Assembly: GCF_014905175.1 (NCBI RefSeq)
Contig: NC_057790.1
Coordinates: 22,718,469 to 22,782,468, forward strand
Source: Aphidius gifuensis
Taxonomy: Eukaryota > Arthropoda > Insecta > Hymenoptera > Braconidae
Length of the DNA stretch: 64,000 bases
Direction: 5' to 3'
Shown here: piece after piece, positions 10,111 to 23,342 of the stretch
How positions within the stretch are numbered: position 1 is the stretch's first letter
How the letters are laid out: every line of letters begins with the position of its first letter
Translations under genes and position numbers: made by a program
The notes under the pieces: generated by a model
Databases searched by the model: none
What the model saw: only the letters and a program-made list of their open reading frames with translations
What the model was told of the DNA's origin: nothing

Positions 10111-13100
10111 GCCTCGGGGGCTTTATATACAATTATTCCAAGTGCAGGTTTACTTGTTCTATCTATCATATACTCATTGTTTGATAACTTTATCGAATAT
10201 GTCATTGACACGCGAATCTCAACAAATTTTCATTATACAACAACACCTGTTTGTAATAACAGATACATCATTGTCATCAATATAAAATTAATTATCATAA
10301 ACAGATCATATATGTATTAATAATTCAAATATTTATTAATTAATTTAGAAATTAATTAAATTGCGATAAATGTATTAATTTTTGTATATTAGTTTTCATT
10401 TATTATTTTTATTTATTTTTTTTATTGACTATTCGTGCAAATATTTTGATTGATTGATTGATTGAAATTTTTAGATTAAAAACTTGTTCCAAAGAAATAT
10501 GTTATGAAAAAATATAAAAAGTAATATCGGAAAAAAAATTTATTAATTTTAATATCAAACAAATTTGTATTAAAATTAATAAATAAAATAGTTTTTTTTT
10601 ATATATATATTTATTGAATATATCTTTTTTGAATGAAATTCTTAGATATACAAACTTGAGCCAAAGAAATCTGAGCCAGTGAAATTTTAATCTTGTAGAA
10701 TAAAAAAGAAAAAATGAAAAAAAGTATTAGCATAAACTGAGCTGAAATATGACAACAAAGTAAGCAATAAATAATTTGAAACTTGAGTTAAAATTTTACC
10801 AAGTGTTAAAATACTAAAAAAAAAGTAAAAAATGTTAAACAACTTAAACCGATACAAAGTATCAATTTTTTTTTTTAAATGTAAACATGGATGATAAAAA
10901 TTAAGTTGTAATTTTAAATTACTAATTTGTCGGTTAAGATCTGATGACATTTGATGATCACGTTTTCCTAGAGGTGTGTAGTTGTTATTATTGGTGAATG
11001 ATTATCAAACACAACTTGTGTATGCTAACAATAGATTATTAATTACTCGTCAATGATGCCCGTTCCAGTAGACAATGTGTAGATTATAGTCTGCATAGAT
11101 AAAGTCTTTCTCTCTCTCTATTTAATTTCTCTCTCGCATATATAGAGCTTCTATATTTATCTTATCCGGTCAACCCTTAGGCAATGGATAAAATTAAACC
11201 ATATATATATATAAATTCATCTGCACATGATGTAACTTTGTTTTCTCTTCACTGACCATCACCACCCTATTCTCTACAAATTTTATTCCCCATACAAAAT
11301 AAATTTCATCAACTATGAGACATCCTCACGCACACACAAATCCATATATTATTATATGCTAGCGTTTCCGAGACTCATCTAACTTTACCAAGCGCACATA
11401 ACGTATTAAACGATATTCCTTGTTGAATACGCTGGCTTGTATATATGTATGTAGGTATATACGCAACGCCCTCGAGTATATTATCTATCGAAATAATCGT
11501 TAAAGTAGGGTAGAAAATATAGCTCAGATAAAACAAGTCACAATATATATAATGTACCTGTAGAGTTGAGTAAAATCACGGTTGACAGACACTATGGCAT
11601 CATGATTGGATGTTATGTTGTATTTTCTCGATGTTGTTCATGATGACCACTAGAATATACATTTACCAATATCAATTCTCATCATCATACACTATGCGTA
11701 ACTCAATATTTCAAAATCATTATCATCATAATGATTGCATCAGTATGCATGTCCAATATAAAAAAAATAATATACATTTGTTGAACTTTATTTTGAGGCT
11801 TGAAAAAAAATATAATCAATTGAAATTAATTCTTTTTAACAATTAGGATAGTTGAATTTAGTTGTGTTAATTTTAAAATGATAATTTCATGGAATTTTTA
11901 ATTAGAAATATTTAAAGTTTTTTAAAATTATATTTAAATTAATTAATTTTATGATATTGATTTTGCATTATAGGATAAAGAATAATTAAATATGTAATAT
12001 AAATAGAGAATACAAATAAGTTCTATTTACAAATTCAATCATCAAGTTTTAATATTGGTAAATTGTTTTTTATTTCTGTTTAATCTTCGATCATAATACT
12101 TGATTTAAATACTTGTAAATACAAAATTAGTTTCGTCATTAAATTATGTATATCAACAGTATTTTTACAAAATAGTCTCGTTGAATATACTAAACAAATT
12201 AAATATACCTATATTTCGGTATTTCAAGTCAAAAAAAAAAAAAAATAAATATAAAAAAACTATTCACTGGAAAACTTTTTGTGCTTGGTAGTTTTAAACT
12301 CGTCGTTTCGATCCTTGACTAATCAAAACTTGAAAGTTGTTGTTTTTTTCTTTTTCTATTTAATGAAATAAAAAAAAGTAAGTTTGGATTTTTTAGTTGT
12401 TAGTGAAATAGAAAAAAGAAAAATAAAAAATAATGATGAAAAAAAAAAAATATTGACTATAACATCAGACAGTGCGTATAGAAAAAAAAAAAAAAAAATT
12501 GAGAGTGATATGAGAGATCAAGAGTGATGCCTCGGGTGTGTAATTGAGTTTTAAAATTGATGCGATTTTATTGAAATTGTAGATAAATTACTCATTCTCT
12601 TAGGTTCTTTACGTGATCCGAATAAAATTGAGATTCTTTTGAAATCCTCTTGTCAAATATTTTTCCCCTTCTTGGATTTTTCATCCCCTTTGTGTTCCAT
12701 CATCCCCCTTTTTGTATAGGATTTCCAAGTTGATTTTAGAATAGATACATACAATATAAATTTGAGACGAGCAGAGACGAGTGAATCCTTTGCTACGTAA
12801 GGCAGAATAATATTTTGTTGTTGCTTGTTTTACGGCAATCTTTATTAACAATGCTAAAATGTAAGCACACAACAATAATATAAGCAAAATGGAAATATAA
12901 CTTTGTGTTGCTATATTGATGATTGTATATATATTTGTTAGTTGTTGGTAAAAGATACGCTCGTAAGGGGTTTTGTGCTTACAAAGTAAGGAGTAAAGAG
13001 AGAATCAGCTAATCCAAGCCCCGAATAAATATTGAAAGAGAACTTTGAAACCATTGTTCTTCTCGAAAGCCATTACGGAAATGCATTTCGCTCTAGGTAT

Positions 13101-13394
13101 TTAATTATTTGACCTCCAACTTGTTCAACTAGAATTTTTTTTTAAATTACTAAATTGTCGATAAACTGTTAACAAAAAAAAAAAAAAAAGTATATATATG
13201 CTTATAAAGTAAAATAATTGATTAATTATTATGAAAGTATTTTTATTTGGATTTACTTGTCGATAAGCGTGACAATGTGTTTTATGGTGAAAAAAAAAAA
13301 AAAAATACATACAATAATCAAGGAAATATTGTGAGTGCGAAGAGTATAATGAAAGTGATAGAGACAAGAAAGATATGTATATATACAAAATAGA
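10111..13394. other. A+T-rich DNA upstream of the 13-15 kb promoter blocks
   Basis: Contains a (GATT)n microsatellite at about 10447-10465, CT-rich tracts near 11107-11136, and many A or T runs. A more complex patch at about 11210-11480 holds no supported exon. The listed frames (10687-10950 minus, 11610-11846 plus, 12681-12887 minus, 13125-13388 minus) are A+T-rich and featureless. Confidence 0.45.
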
Positions 13395-13710
13395 TGTGTA
13401 CGGTAGCGACAGGCAGAAGCACCAGTATCATCAACAGCACCAGCTTCAGCCCAGGAGCATTGGTGGTGGCAGCGGCGGCGCTCTGTGGATGGACCCGGGG
13501 TTGGGATTTTTGATGATGTTATATTGCGTATGCGCTTGCTCGGAAAAGCTCGATTAAAATCGTGAATTTCCGTGGATCTTTGCGGGGGCAAAGGCCTCTT
13601 CTCTCTCTCTAGAAATCCACACACCCGGTCGAGGGGCACACACGCGTCTGTACCCTCGTCGAGTGAGGTTGTCCGTAGCTTAATTTTAAAATCCGCGCGC
13701 GTTAAGCACA
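13395..13710 (+). promoter_or_regulatory. CpG-rich promoter or leader block
   Basis: This is one of the most GC-rich segments in the window: CAG/CAC-rich repeats, GGTGGTGGCAGCGGCGGCG near 13463, and CGCGCGCG near 13694. Its position 1.6-1.9 kb before the signal-peptide exon at 15284, its simple-repeat style and its CpG density suggest a promoter or 5' leader exon of that gene. A minus-strand ATG frame of 152 codons (13253-13711) spans it, but about a third of that frame is translated A+T-rich repeat, so I do not call it a gene. Confidence 0.4.
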
Positions 13711-14099
13711 TTTAAATATTTTATGACAATTTTTTAAATAAACAATAACATTGTCAATCGTGTGTTTTAGTTATTTGAATTTTCTTCTTTTTTTTTTTGA
13801 CAAAAAATTTTAAGTACATAGTTAGATTATTATTATAATCTAAAGTTATATAATTTTTTTTTAAATTCTGTGTTGGTTTTTTTTTAAATTGTCAAATTTT
13901 TTGTTTGATAAAACTTGTCGATTATTATTGGATAAATGACAAAATAACAAAAAAAAAAAAAAAAAAACAGAATAATGTTTGGACAGTGACAGTCAATGGA
14001 ATAAAATACATATACCAAAAAGTTGATAAGCGTATTGATGAAAATATATTTGTGTTGTGAATCTATGGTTCGTTTGAAAATAAAAAATTTTAATTTTTT

Positions 14100-15189
14100 T
14101 TCGCACTGACGAAAGATTGACACGCGCCACTGAGTGACACGTGAAGTTGTTCGATCGATCCACGGGCTACGTGACGCGCCCGTTTGGACACTCGTTAACT
14201 TATCAATTATTTTATTTATTTATAATAAAGTTTTAATTTTTTTATATTTATTTTGAATATGATTGATAATCCCCTTGTTCAAGTTGACACATGATTTATA
14301 TATTTTTATCCACCAAATAGTTATGGAAAGATACTCTTTATTTATAATTTTATTTTTTGTTATATCTTCAAATAAATTATACAACGAATTTACAAAAAAG
14401 TTATATTCAACGAGTGATTTTATTGTTGAAAAAGTGAATTGCAGTTGTCAGGATACAGTGCATTGAATTTTGAGGTTTGTCAAGGCTGTGTGACATTAAT
14501 GACAAGTCAATGCTCCGTTTGAAATTTTATGAATATATTTATATATACTTTTATTTTTAATTCATTTGTACATTATTTACTGGTGACAGTTTCAACGATT
14601 TTACTGGTTTGTTGGTTGAAATAATAAATAAAAGAAAAAAAAAAACGATTGTATGAAATAAAATTTAAAAAATGCTGGTGCCTGGTTTATAGTGACGGGA
14701 GGAAAATACATATAGTCCAGAAACATCGAGGACTGACTCCAGTTTCCTGATTAAAACCGGCTATGGTGCGCGCAACCATTCGAAACGAGTAAAACGACAA
14801 AAAATAAATAAATCAAAAGTCAAATAGAGAAATAAAAAAAAAAATAAATAATTAAAAAAAAAAAAAATTTATAAATAAATGTGTCGTTCTGTGTGTGCAG
14901 AATAACGATAAACGTCCTCGTGTTGCATCGACCAGTGCTCATCGAAAAATAAAAGAAATAAAATAGTTTTTTTTTTTTTTTATTTTTTCCATAAAAAGAA
15001 GATATAAAAAAAAATAAATCCAACTTTTGTGACGTCAATTTTGTCCGTCGGGTCACAACGTTATCGAATTTCGGAAACGCCCACGCGTAAATCTCTTTTT
15101 TTTTTTTTTTTGAAATCAATGTCTCATTGCTTTAAACTCGAAGAGGCGTTTGATTGACAAAAAAAAAATAAATATACTGTGTAGTGTAA
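14100..15189 (+). promoter_or_regulatory. Promoter and 5' leader region of the signal-peptide gene
   Basis: CpG-containing patches at 14100-14200, 14690-14800, 14880-14945 and 15020-15095 alternate with poly-A/T. The 15020-15095 patch holds a perfect CRE palindrome TGACGTCA at 15030-15037; CREs bind CREB/ATF factors. At 14162-14183 an inverted repeat (ACGGGC / GCCCGT, 10-base loop) flanks TACGTGACGC. The density of such patches directly before a signal-peptide exon makes this the most likely promoter plus leader. The transcription start is not fixed. Confidence 0.45.
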
Positions 15190-15255
15190 ATGAGTGTTTT
15201 AGTGTGTGTTTGTTGTATAATATATAAGTTAAGTGTCGATGTACTCGTGAAATAG
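15190..15255 (+). other. Upstream ORF ending 4 bases before a downstream ATG
   Basis: ATG at 15190 opens a 21-codon frame (MSVLVCVCCI, then ...VDVLVK) that stops with TAG at 15253-15255. That is 4 bases before the ATG at 15260 and 28 before the better start at 15284. If the leader is transcribed through here, this uORF would be read first and could damp translation of the main frame. It is hydrophobic, Cys-rich and not recognised. Confidence 0.35.
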
Positions 15256-15283
15256 ATTTATGCAAATACCAAAAAAATTCATA

Positions 15284-15380
15284 ATGGAACAATTTTGCAA
15301 AAACACCGGTTCATCGAGGGACTCAATCAAAATGATTCTTTACACATTATTTATTCTCTGGATATCAACAACTGTCAATG
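15284..15380 (+). CDS. Signal-peptide first coding exon of an unidentified secreted/membrane protein
   Basis: ATG at 15284 has purine at -3 and G at +4. The frame reads MEQFCKNTGSSRDSIK, then MILYTLFILWIS and STTVNG, a classic charged, hydrophobic, polar signal-peptide pattern. A TGA at 15248-15250 closes the frame upstream; alternative starts are ATG 15260 and 15332. The exon ends CAATG followed by GTAAAT at 15381, leaving one base of a split codon (phase 1). Unspliced, the frame runs only to 15484 through Lys/Ile-rich sequence, so splicing is more likely. A signal exon followed by a very long intron is common for insect cell-surface and neural genes (immunoglobulin-family proteins, receptors, adhesion proteins). 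Nothing here says which one. The protein would enter the secretory pathway. Confidence 0.45.
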
Positions 15381-18300
15381 GTAAATCCAAAAAAAAATAT
15401 TATACCTATATCTTTTATCAAATTCACATACAAGCATGCCATCAATTTAATATTATTATTTTATTTTTATTATTATTATTTTGACCCTAAATAAACCTTA
15501 AAATTTGATCTCATGCTTGGGTTAGCATAAAATAGAGTTATTGTAGACATATAAAAATGCAATGTTAGAGTTGAAGAAAAATTGCGATATGGTCGGTAAA
15601 CAAAGTTACGATAAGAGAAAAGAGAAAAAAAAAAAAAAAGAAAATGACAGAGGTAAAGTGGAAATCAAGAAAAGAAGGTCTACAGAAAATATTATTCCAA
15701 AGGGGATAAAATAATAAAAGAACTTTTGTTTTACTGGGTATATCATATTTTATTATTCACAAAATAATTTCATTATTAAATTCTCTTGCTTAAAACAATA
15801 AAAATATGACGACTAAAATAAAAAAAATAATTAATAAAATCTATTATTTTAATGCTAATTATTATTACACTTTGTTGATATTTTATAATTTAATTTGATT
15901 TGATTTTAAAAATCACTTAATGTAATTACATGTTAATTGACATTAAACATTTTTCCGTTTAATTAGATGTTTTGAAAATCAGGCATATCCGTGAGTAGAA
16001 AAATAAAGTAGATGATTAAAAAAAAAAAAAAATGAATAGTTACGTAGATAATAATGAAAAGGCAAGTGCAGTGAAGTAGTAAATTGCTATCGATCGAGTC
16101 TGATAATTCTGTGGTAATATCTCAACTTGATTCTGAACATTACCCTGTAATAATCGAGTACTTTAGAATCATCCCATATATATACATACATGTTTAATAT
16201 ATATAAATACAAAAGGTGCATCATACGCAGATATGATATATGATATGAAAATTGGATGCGTGTGGTTTTGTTGATTTTGTAAATTATTGATTAACGTGTA
16301 CTGATCGTTGTTGCATTAAATTACATATTTTGACAAAATACATATATAAAAATAATATTTTTAATTATTTATTTATATATTTTGTATTTTAAAATTTATG
16401 TTTTTGTTTATTTATATATAAATTCAAGTAAATTACATTAAAAGCTCAGGTGATGACAGTGCGAATATTGTGTTGTACCACAAGTGAATTTAACTGGTCT
16501 AAAGAATTTGACTAAACATTTGTGTATCACGTTTGTGTGTGTGCGTGGAATTGTCTAGAAAGGGAATTTTCATGTGGGTTTATATATATGTTAGTGGTTG
16601 TAGAAATTTGAGGTCGATTTGAAATAGTCTGTATACTGGTCGCCTCTATCTACTTTGCCCATCAAAACACGTAATCGGACTTGCATCGTTGCACCTGTGT
16701 ACCTCCAATCTAGAAAGGGACATATGCCTGTCCACTTATACACTTGTTCTGGTGCCTATTAAGGCAACTATATATATATATAATCATTTTTTTAAAATGA
16801 TTAAATAAAAAAAAAATTATAAATACATTAAACGTAGAAAAGTTATACTAATTATAATTCAATAAAAATTATTGGTTCGTGTGTATAAATTTTTTATTCT
16901 TTATTTTTATTCAACTCACGTTTACAATTTTCAAGTCACAGGTGTTTTTTTTTTTTTTTAAATTAAAAAATACATATATGTACATGAATTGTAATAAGAA
17001 CATATTTTTTTTATTTCATTTTTTATTTGATGTGCTAATGGATATTAAACTGAGTCAAAAAAAAAAAAAAATGAAATAATAAAAATAATAACATGAATAA
17101 AGAGAAATTTGAAAATTAGATTCAAAATTAAGTTTATTGAAATTAACAAGACGGGATGTTGGTTAAAAAGTAAGAAAAATAAATATAAGAGGTTTTTTAA
17201 ATTAGTAAAAATTGCCCTCGGCTTTTCGTAGATGACCTTTATAAACTATATTTCATTTTTTTTTTTTCTCTTCTTTTTTTGCCACTTTTTACTGAGGCTT
17301 TTGTATGTGACTCAGTGTTTTTAATTTTTTTGGCATTGAGACCATGCATTCACCCACGTGTCACCACTTTAATTTAATTTTTCAATATTATTATTATTTA
17401 AACAGTTAGATATACATGACTGTTTTTTATTTTTTTTCATCTAAAAGAAAAAAAATCACAATCAGATTGAATAAAATATATTGGATTTTAAATGTTTTTT
17501 TTTTTTAAATACTTATATATATTATTAATTTGAAATAAAATGATTCGTGTCTGAAAATTTTGTGTGTCGTGATAAATAAAAAAATAAAGTAATATCCAAG
17601 AGGTGGTAAAAATAAAAAATACGACTCGTACGAATAAAGTTGATATACCTTAAAATAAACAGGTGAAATAAATATAAAATTTGATCCGGAGAATGCTCTC
17701 TTTTTTATATTCTCAAGCTTATACTTATGTATATATATAAATATATGTATATGTGTACTATATTGTATGATAGTGTGAGTTTTGATTTTCTATTTAACAA
17801 AATCTTTTTCACATCACTAGCACGTTTAGTCCATAAATTTCAATCGCTTGATTCGTCGATTGATTAAATGCGTGAGAGTTTTACCTCTGATTTTATTGAA
17901 AATTTATGATCAAAAGAAAAATCGTTAAATCGCTAGGGAACATGGTAAATCTGACTGCAATGGTTTTTGGCTTTCTTCCGGTTTATACAATATATAAATA
18001 CCACGTAAACTCTCCAAAAGGTTGATGACGAGTGGAAGCATAAATGAGAGAGAATGAGAAAAACACAGTCAAAGTTCATGATAGTATAAAATTTTTAACG
18101 ATCCAATTTGTGAAAGAGGTAACCTACCACTTTGCAAAGTGCTTTCTTTTTTATTTTTATTTAAAAAAAAACGACAAAACATTTTGTGTATCTACATTTT
18201 CATTTTCCATTAAATGTTTTTTTAAATATCCACAAAGTAACATTGATTTTACAATTTTTTTTCTCTTGGATTAGAAGAATATTTTACAAAATAAAAGCTC

Positions 18301-21300
18301 TTTTTTTTTAGATTAAGAATATAGATTGAGATTATGCTTCTTAGAAGGATAAAAAAAAATATGAATTAATATAATAATAAAATAAATTGATTTTTGTTAT
18401 ATTAGTAAAAACTTGATTATTTATTTTTCAAATTTAATCTCAAATAATAGTACGGAAAATGTAGGATAACAAAAGAGATACTCGTCGTTTTTTTTTTTTT
18501 TTTTTTTCTTGAACAAAAAACACGACAACTTTCAACAAACCTGGTATTGACAGTTTTTCTATTAAAAAAGTTGAATTTTTCAATAATGAAAGAAATTAAG
18601 GAAATAAAAAAAAAATATCTAAATAAAAAAAATATAACTTTATTTATTGTTAGCATCTTGTTAAGAAAAAAAAATGCATGTACATTAAATAAATTCTATA
18701 TTATTACAATGATTTTCGTAAACTTCAAGTTATGGCTTTTATAAAAAACATTATTAAATATAATATGAAAAAAGTGTCACTACGAAAACAGCAAAAGAGA
18801 ATGTCCCTCGGGCCAAGTAGGTACATGCAAACATAATTCTCTGGTGTATATCTTGGTGGTATATAGTCTTGAGTTTGTTCAGAATAAACCTAACCTTTCT
18901 TCATCAGACTAAAGTTCATACCATCTTTATTCATTCTGCACAGCAACCAAGCAATTTGCTATGTATATATATAAAATTTATATATATGTACTCTAGTACC
19001 ACACCTTGACTGATTTGAAGCAGCAGGAAGTGCAACAGTACATCGTAAACCAGGTGGCGTAATTACGAATTTCTAAATTAGATCCATTGTGGTATTGAGG
19101 CAATTTGACCCCTTCCTCATATTATATGTATATCCAGCGTATATATCTTCTTCTCGTATTACATACACCTTTCATTATATACATATTATATATGAATCTA
19201 CATTCCAAATTACATATAAAAAAAAAAAAAACAATATCCTGAAAATTTATTTATCATCATAAAAGTCAAACTAATAGAGTAATTCAATGCCGGGATAAAA
19301 ATAAAAAGGAAAAGAGTTTGTTTGAAAATTTGGTGTCTTCTCTGGTTCTTAGGTTCATGTACCATGAAACATAAGATTGTTATAAAAATGAAAAAAAATA
19401 AAAGGTTTTAAAAACTAAGGAGTAAAGAAAAGAAAAAAAAAAAATTGAAGAAAGAATAAGATGAAGAAAAGAAGGGATAGATTTAGAAGTTTTGTGGAAA
19501 AGTCCTTTGGAACTAAGCCAGACGCGATTGTCGAGAAATTCACGACGCCCAAAAGCTTCCGCTTTTCTATATAAATGTATACACAGAATATGTCTATATA
19601 TATTTTGTGTGTTGTAAAATCTTGAGGCTAGTAACCTCCAACGACGACGAAGCGTGATAGAGAGTATATATATCCAGTAAATAAAATCGACAATCTTCTC
19701 GGTGCACACACACATAGACAAGAGCTTTTTTTTTTTTTTTTCTTGGGTACAGGTGTATTATATATAAACAAAAAGGAAACAAGTCTTTATTTATTTTATA
19801 GAAGGATGTACTATCAAGGTGAAGATACTAATACCACTAAATTGTTTAAAATAAAAAAAAATAAATATAAAAATTTATCTGCAATTTTATGCTTTGATAG
19901 TGTATAGCTCCTCGGGTTTCCTGAAATCTCATTAAGCTCGAATGCAAGAGAAACACGTCATGAAAACACGCAGATCAATATATATATATGATAGTTTGAT
20001 GCATTAAAGAGTAGTTTTAACAGTCTATAGTATAGAAGTAGTAGCGGTTGTTAAGTTATCGGATAGTTTTATGAAGAAGCATCCAGTGACAGCGTTAGAA
20101 GGCATCATCAATTTATTGCTACTTGCATACTTGCTTTAATTTGTTAGACACTCTTGTATGTATAAATAACTATCATGTTTATCGATTCTTATAAATGTTT
20201 TGCATATACCCAGTGTCAGTGATTATTGCCACAATTATATATAAAATATAAAAGTACATAAAAAATTTATTATTTTTAATTTTGCTTATATACATTTCAA
20301 ATTGTATATTATATTTATCATTAAAAAATTCAAATGCTAATGATGCAAGCTATACTTTTGATGCTGAATTTTTTTTCTCTTAAAGTTCTTGCCGATATAA
20401 AGTATATTTTATGCAGTTTATAATAAGAGAAAAAAATTTTAAAATAAAAGAAATAATAATAAAAAAAAAAAATGACGATTAAGAGGAAGAAGAATAAGTT
20501 TACTTCAAAGACACTTTACGAAGCGTCAAATCCAGTTTTAGATACTTGGTTATTTGTTAAAGGGCAGGAGAGGGAAATAATTTTTGATCGCTATCACTGG
20601 TAAGCTGAGCATTTACGCTCCCTTAACTTGGCGCCTTATGCTTACTTATGTACGTTAAAGCTACTCACTCAAGAAGAATACAAATTACAAAGTTTTTTAT
20701 TATCATTGTTATTATTAATTGTTCTTTTTTGCCATCATTATAACGTACTTTTCCTACTGGACTTTTTTCCTTTTATATATATATTTACTAAGTTTTCGTT
20801 TGGATGAATTTATTTATGCATGCTTTGCTCATTTTATTTATATATATATATATTTTTTTTCATTACGAGGTCTTTTGTGACAGGTGCGTAATATCGTTCT
20901 TCATCGAGGCGTTATTATTGTAGTTTATAATATTTTAATTTTCGTGGTAAAATAAATTTAAAAAATCACCTGTATGTAATTATGTTTTCTATATACAGTA
21001 ATTTTCTTTTTTCGATTATTAATATTCTTTTTTATTTTTAAATTTTGATTGTATATGCTTGTTGAATTTTCTGAGATATAATCAATCGACCATTCAATTC
21101 ACATTCGACTTTTCTTCGCATAAAGTTCATCCTAACTGATGTGAATTCGATGAGACTTGAATATAAGCCAACTTAAATTTACTGCTGAAAGCAATGACGA
21201 ATAATGCAAAACGACTTTGTTAAGTTTGCTAAAGTCAATATATGAGTATATATACACACACAGTTATATACACATACGACTTCAATTGCAATTTAAATAG

Positions 21301-23259
21301 TTTTTCTTTTTGGGCTACTATAAATTCAACATGATAATTATTAACATATAAATTTAGATTGAATAGAAAATAAAATAATGATTTCGAAATATATATTTTT
21401 TTTATCATTTAAATTTCTTGAAGAAAATTTAAAATATTTTCAATTTATATATAAATTTTTATGATAGTAGTTAAACTCGTTTTCTTTAGCTTGATAAAAA
21501 TGAAGCCATTTTAATTGACAGTAGCTACTTCGTTATATTTGATTGGAAAAAGAAAAAAATAAAGATAAAAATTAAAATTAAAAAAAAATATTCAAGAATA
21601 AAAATCTTAATCGGATTTTTCCTTGAACTCACTCGTCTATATACGATTCAATTTTAATTATCCAAATTTTTCTGCTTTACTGTGCAAATGAATTGAAAAA
21701 TTATAAAAAGAATAAATGATAATGAAACTTAGGTAATTATTTTTTTTTTTTTCAAATATTTAATATTACAAGTGCAACGAAAAATAATATTGATACACTA
21801 TAGAGACGACACTGACAATGTCCTGATATTGAAAAAAAAAAGAATACTTTTTTTATTTGTCAGGACAAAAATATCAATTTAACTTTACAATTTCGAGCTG
21901 ATTTTTATCATTGAGATGCCGAATGCACTTGATACTTGCTTTTTTTGTATATAGTTTATACAACAATATGTTCATACAGGTATATTTATCAGATGCAATA
22001 CTAGTAAGGTATATCTTAGCAAAGGTGTACATCGACACTGCAAAAGTATATCGCTGAAAAAATAAATTCATACGACTTGTATATATGTACCTCTGTATAG
22101 ATTACAATGTATATAATAAACACCTATGTTCGCGTTGAGCTATAGGTGTCGATGCAATGCGAGATTGAAAATTTCTAAAAATAAATAAATATAAAAAAAA
22201 AAAAGAAAAAGTTTATTTGGACGGTTTGATATCCCTCAACGGGAAATTCACGGAAGAATAGCGAAGGTAACAAGGAAATCGAAATTGATTTTTTTTTCTT
22301 TTTTATCTTTTCAATTCTTTATGCTCTATTTTTCCGTTTGTCGTTCTTTATTTGTATATATACACATACATAAATATAGTATATGTATGGGCAATTTACA
22401 ATTGCTATTGATATACAAACAAACTTGTCCTTAGACTCACTTATTTCTTTTATAAAATAAAAATACAACCAAGCACTTAGTATATCTCGTTACTCTCAGT
22501 AATAAAATAATGATAAAACAAAAAAAAAGAAAGAAAATACAATATAATATAGATCTAAAAAGCCAAGTACAAAAGAAAAGAAAAATAATGAAAAAAAAAA
22601 AAGTAAAAATGAGAAAAATAAAAAAGTTTTATTTCCATTTAGATTGATCGTTTACATAAGAGCGACGAAAGAAAAAATATGCGGATAAAGGTGCAGATAA
22701 AATGAAAGAATGCGTTGAGTTTAAATTGGGTTGGGTTGAATAAAAGTTCTTTCTTCAGGATATCGTATACTGCATCGTTTTCTCATCCGGCACCATCGAT
22801 CAACTGGGTAAATAGTCTCATGCGTTAACCCTCACATTTTTCTTATTTTTATACGCCCCCTTTTTCTTTTTCGTATTGCCCCCTCAGCCCCCAAATCTTT
22901 AACGAAAAAACGAAAAATAAAAAAAAATATATCTACTTCATCTTTGTAAAATATATCTTATCATCTTGAAAATTTCAACATATATTGGTTTGCAAGTTTA
23001 TGTCTTGGTAGAATAAATGGAACACTGATTTTATGGCTGATGGGATAAAAATGAGAGACATATAGAAATGATAAAACTAGAAACATAAAAATAAATCTAT
23101 AATAATTCACGTATCAATTTCAAAAGAAAATGACACATAGTGAAAATTGCTTAGTGAATGGTGTTTATACTGAAAATTTAAAATTGTTGACAATATTGTT
23201 AACTTCCCATGAGAATTTATGACTCTACTCTGAAGTTTCTTTATGAAAATTTACATACT
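15381..23259 (+). other. Probable long intron, first part
   Basis: This A+T-rich DNA follows the donor at 15381. More complex patches that may be conserved non-coding elements lie at about 16620-16770 (inverted arms GCACC...GGTGC), 17820-17960 (TCAATCG/CGATTGA at 17840-17863), 18780-19100, 19480-19700 and 20500-20660. None holds a supported exon; frames here are A+T-rich shadows. Confidence 0.35.
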
Positions 23260-23342
23260 GCTGTTACCTGTCTACTTTGTAAAGTATAAAATAAAAATTA
23301 TTAAATAATAATAATAAAAGTTTACAAGGTAGAGAGGTCAGC
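23260..23342. ncRNA. Candidate pre-miRNA-like hairpin
   Basis: Bases 23260-23283 pair with 23321-23342: about 22 base pairs including one G-T (G-U in RNA), interrupted by one mismatch (23270 with 23334) and a 2-base bulge (23264-23265). The loop is 37 bases and A+T-rich. Total length of 83 bases, a stem of about two helical turns and small internal irregularities are typical of miRNA precursors. Arm sequences begin GCTGTTACCTGTCTAC (5') and TTTACAAGGTAGAGAG (3'); neither matches a miRNA I know. The stem is much richer in G and C than its surroundings, so a chance fold is less likely. Either strand could be transcribed. A small foldback transposon is the main alternative. Confidence 0.35.

Noticed and set aside
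13253..13711. Minus-strand ATG frame of 152 codons
   Set aside because: The first two thirds lie in the CpG-rich leader block and the rest is translated poly-A/T. There is no family match or splice support, and the plus strand has a better promoter/leader reading. Some doubt remains.
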